Shown here one piece after another: positions 34,890-36,841 of a DNA stretch of 36,841 bases. The notes beneath the pieces are model-generated. The model saw only the letters and a list, made by a program, of their open reading frames with translations, did not search any database and was not told the origin of the DNA. Made by a program: the position numbers and the translations under genes. Each line of letters starts with the position of its first letter. Positions within the stretch are counted from its first letter, which is position 1. Source of the stretch: Pseudomonadota bacterium (lineage in GTDB: Bacteria > Pseudomonadota > Gammaproteobacteria > Burkholderiales > JAKAFK01); the NCBI GenBank assembly GCA_021817985.1, contig JAKAFK010000034.1, forward strand, positions 1 to 36,841, in the 5' to 3' direction.

Positions 34890-35975
34890 TCAGACGTTGA
34901 ACCGAAAATGCATGACATCGCCATCGGCTACGATGTAATCCTTGCCTTCCAGGCGCATCTTCCCGGCCTCCTTCGACCCTTGTTCGCCTTTGTACGCGAG
35001 GAAGTCCGCATAGCTGATCACTTCCGCGCGAATGAATCCGCGCTCGAAGTCGGTGTGGATGGCGGCGGCCGCGCGCGGCGCCGTGTCGCCTTGATGGATG
35101 GTCCAGGCGCGGACCTCCTTCTCGCCCGCGGTAAAATAGGTCTGCAGCCCCAGGAGGCTGTAGGCGGCGCGGATCAACCGCGCAAGCCCCGGTTCCTGCA
35201 GCCCGAGATCGGCCAGGAACACCGCCTTCTCATCGGCATCAAGGCCTGCAATCTCCGCTTCCAGCGCCGCACAGATCGGCACCACAGGCGAGCCCTCCTG
35301 AGCCGCGAAAGCTTCGACTTTGCGCAGCAGCGGATTGTCCGCAAAGCCCGTTTCGTCCACGTTGGCCACATACATGGTGGGCTTCGCCGTCAACAGGCAC
35401 AGGGGCTTGAGCAGCGTTCGCTCATCCTCCGACAGGGCGAGGGCGCGCACCGGGCGGCCCTGATCGAGTTCGGCGATGACCTTCTCCAGCAGGGCAGCCA
35501 GCCGAATCGCCTCCTTGTCGCCTGTGCGCGCGGCCTTCCCATAACGCTGCAGGGCCTTGTCCGCTGTCGCCAGATCCGCGAGCGCCAGTTCGGTGTTGAT
35601 CGTCTCGATATCGGCGATCGGGTCAACCTGTCCGGCCACATGCACCACATTCTCGTTCACGAAGCAGCGCACGACATGGGCAATGGCATCCGTTTCCCGG
35701 ATGTTGGCAAGGAACTGATTGCCAAGGCCCTCCCCTTTGGACGCCCCGGCCACGAGCCCGGCGATGTCGACGAACTCCACCGTGGCCGGCTGCACCCGCT
35801 GCGGCTTCACGACCTCGGCCAACGCGGCAAGTCGCGGATCGGGGACTTCCACGATGCCCACGTTGGGCTCAATCGTGCAGAAGGGATAGTTCTCCGCCGC
35901 GATGCCCGCCTCGGTGAGGGCGTTGAACAAGGTGGATTTCCCCACATTCGGCAGGCCGACGATTCCGCATTTCAT
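34890..35975 (-). CDS. ychF: Redox-regulated ribosome-binding ATPase YchF (OBG family)
   Basis: A 361-residue P-loop protein that binds ribosomes and hydrolyses ATP rather than GTP. G1 is GLPNVGKST (residues 7-15), G3 is [18 protein letters not shown], and the base-specificity motif is NVDE in place of NKxD, the hallmark of YchF. A coiled-coil region (about 130-200) and the C-terminal TGS domain ([34 protein letters not shown]) complete the usual layout, and length matches E. coli YchF (363). AAGGAA before ATG 35975 is a fair ribosome site. The usual neighbour pth is absent. Confidence 0.96.
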   Translation of the reverse strand: MKCGIVGLPNVGKSTLFNALTEAGIAAENYPFCTIEPNVGIVEVPDPRLAALAEVVKPQRVQPATVEFVDIAGLVAGASKGEGLGNQFLANIRETDAIAHVVRCFVNENVVHVAGQVDPIADIETINTELALADLATADKALQRYGKAARTGDKEAIRLAALLEKVIAELDQGRPVRALALSEDERTLLKPLCLLTAKPTMYVANVDETGFADNPLLRKVEAFAAQEGSPVVPICAALEAEIAGLDADEKAVFLADLGLQEPGLARLIRAAYSLLGLQTYFTAGEKEVRAWTIHQGDTAPRAAAAIHTDFERGFIRAEVISYADFLAYKGEQGSKEAGKMRLEGKDYIVADGDVMHFRFNV

Positions 35976-36168
35976 GACGACAATGTTCCTTTTATAATCA
36001 GCGCATCACCGTGGCGTGGCGGCACCATCCATCCCTGCTCGGGGCAGACATGAACGCTCGCCAACAACGGCTGCAATGAGAGGCAAAACCGCAAAATCGA
36101 CAGGTCGATTCAACGAATCTGGATCGGCTTTGTCTCGAGAAAACGGTTATTGTAACCCGCGCGGATGC

Positions 36169-36474
36169 CTACTTGTTGAGTAGCGTGGCGCGCTCGATCA
36201 CGACGTTCTCAAGAGGAACGGCCGTTGGAAGGAGCCCTCGAAATCCGGCGGGAACTCGGGCAATCTTCATTGCCGTCTTCCGGCCTTTCACGACCCCGCC
36301 AAGCACCGCATAGCCCCAGCCTTGCAAGGTGGGGGAAGTGTAATCCAGGAAGTCGTTGTCCTTCACGTTGATGAAAGACTGCGCCGTTGCGGAATTGGGG
36401 TCCATGGCGACGGTGTAAATCGTGTTCTTGAGACCGTTCGCTTCGTTGAGATGCGGTGCCCCGTTTGTGGTCAT
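36169..36474 (-). pseudogene. Cyclophilin-type peptidyl-prolyl isomerase, 5'-truncated (ppiB remnant)
   Basis: The frame covers the C-terminal half of a PpiB-like cyclophilin: ANGLKNTIYTVAMDPN, SATAQSFINVKDNDFLDY, LQGWGYAVLGGVVKG and ENVVIERATLL match E. coli PpiB segments in order. The N-terminal 75-80 residues, including the strand and active-site Arg/Phe region (FHRVINGFMIQGG in E. coli), are absent; upstream frames do not supply them. Within the rest, residues such as GRKTAMKIARVPAGFRGLL deviate from the family. I read it as a truncated and drifting pseudogene. Confidence 0.75.
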
Positions 36475-36579
36475 CCGCAAGGCAGCCAACGGCCACTGTC
36501 CATTTTTTGATCGCCCACCGATCGTTCATCGGCGAACCGCTCCGCCAGCGGCATGCGCGCCGCCGATGCGGCGGGCGCG

Positions 36580-36738
36580 CTAAGTCCTTCCCAGCATGAG
36601 TTGTGTGGCCACCAACAGGAGCAGTACGCCGAAGATTCGTCTGAGGTGCCTCACCGGCAAGCGATGCGAAAGGCCCACCCCGATCGGCGCGAGCAGCATC
36701 GAGGCCGCCGCGATGCCCGCGACCGCCGGCAGGTTCAC
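36580..36738 (-). pseudogene. TauE/SafE permease, C-terminal fragment only
   Basis: The last 52 codons before a TAG encode VNLPAVAGIAAASMLLAPIG, VGLSHRLPVRHLRRIFGVLL and LLVATQLML, which is the final two-helix end of a TauE/SafE (sulfite exporter/UPF0721) membrane permease. Homology ends exactly at 36738. The frame continues upstream through the repeated hairpin element into sequence with no permease character, so the first four-fifths of the gene are gone. No start codon suited to the fragment is visible. Confidence 0.75.
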
Positions 36739-36815
36739 ATGAACGACTCCCGCTAAGCTGCGGCTATAGTGGGAGTTTCGGACAGGCGCGGCGTTCCGCC
36801 GCAATCCTCGCCTGT
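36739..36815. repeat. Two-hairpin repeat element, copy 2 (at the permease break)
   Basis: Hairpin A: 36745-36755 (GACTCCCGCTA) pairs with 36767-36777 (TAGTGGGAGTT), allowing G-T pairs, around AGCTGCGGCTA. Hairpin B: ACAGGCG (36782-36788) pairs with CGCCTGT (36809-36815), with an inner stem CGGCG/CCGCC type (36789-36793 with 36797-36801). Positions 36739-36771 align gaplessly with 15219-15251 at 27 of 33 positions, and outside that block the sequences differ while the hairpin shapes persist. Confidence 0.6.
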
Positions 36816-36841
36816 GCGGCTCGTTCCAAGCCAAAAATCCC

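Noticed and set aside
35993-35998. Perfect TATAAT on the plus strand upstream of ychF
   Set aside because: No plus-strand gene follows; on the ychF strand the sequence is ATTATA without a fitting -35.

Overview
The window is GC-rich chromosomal DNA from a Gram-negative proteobacterium, most like the beta/gamma group. Evidence for this includes an outer-membrane assembly block (lptD-surA-pdxA-rsmA), an lnt/corC/ybeY/phoH/miaB block next to glyQ-glyS-gmhB-plsC, a pepP-ubiH-ubi hydroxylase run for aerobic ubiquinone synthesis, and a PEP-CTERM surface protein. Gene order resembles betaproteobacteria most closely, but I cannot name a genus from sequence alone. There is no CRISPR array, rRNA gene or intact insertion sequence; one tRNA gene is present.

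Layout. Positions 1-2030 (+): the tail of a HigA-like XRE antitoxin-type gene, apaG, and the lytic transglycosylase gene mltA. Positions 2497-9666 (-): an eight-gene run amgK, murU, an unknown small gene, pepP, ubiH, a second ubiquinone hydroxylase, a SAM methyltransferase and a TonB-like protein. Divergent from amgK, positions 9735-15222 (+) carry lptD-surA-pdxA-rsmA. Positions 15491-26378 (-) are a long housekeeping block: a small exported protein, miaB, phoH, ybeY, corC, lnt, then glyQ, glyS, gmhB, plsC and a YgjP-like metalloprotease, many with 4-base stop/start overlaps. A tRNA with CAU anticodon (probably Ile2), a GIY-YIG protein, a CPBP-family protease and a large AdiA/LdcC-type decarboxylase follow.

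From about 30.3 kb the density of genes falls: a PEP-CTERM protein behind an apparently perfect sigma-54 promoter, a TPR-sulfotransferase, the GTPase gene ychF, and gene fragments (ppiB, a TauE/SafE permease) at the right end. Gene-free stretches of 0.3-0.8 kb separate these.

The genes work together mainly on the cell envelope: murein turnover and recycling (MltA, AmgK, MurU), LPS core precursor and LPS export (GmhB, LptD), outer-membrane protein folding (SurA), lipoprotein maturation (Lnt), phospholipid synthesis (PlsC) and respiration (UbiH and partner). A second theme is translation (RsmA, YbeY, MiaB, GlyQS, tRNA, YchF).

The most interesting signals are (i) a two-hairpin repeat present twice, 21.5 kb apart, with compensatory base changes, one copy lying exactly where a permease gene is broken; (ii) a consensus sigma-54 promoter before the PEP-CTERM gene; and (iii) an intrinsic-terminator-like hairpin ending 13 bases before the glyQ start.
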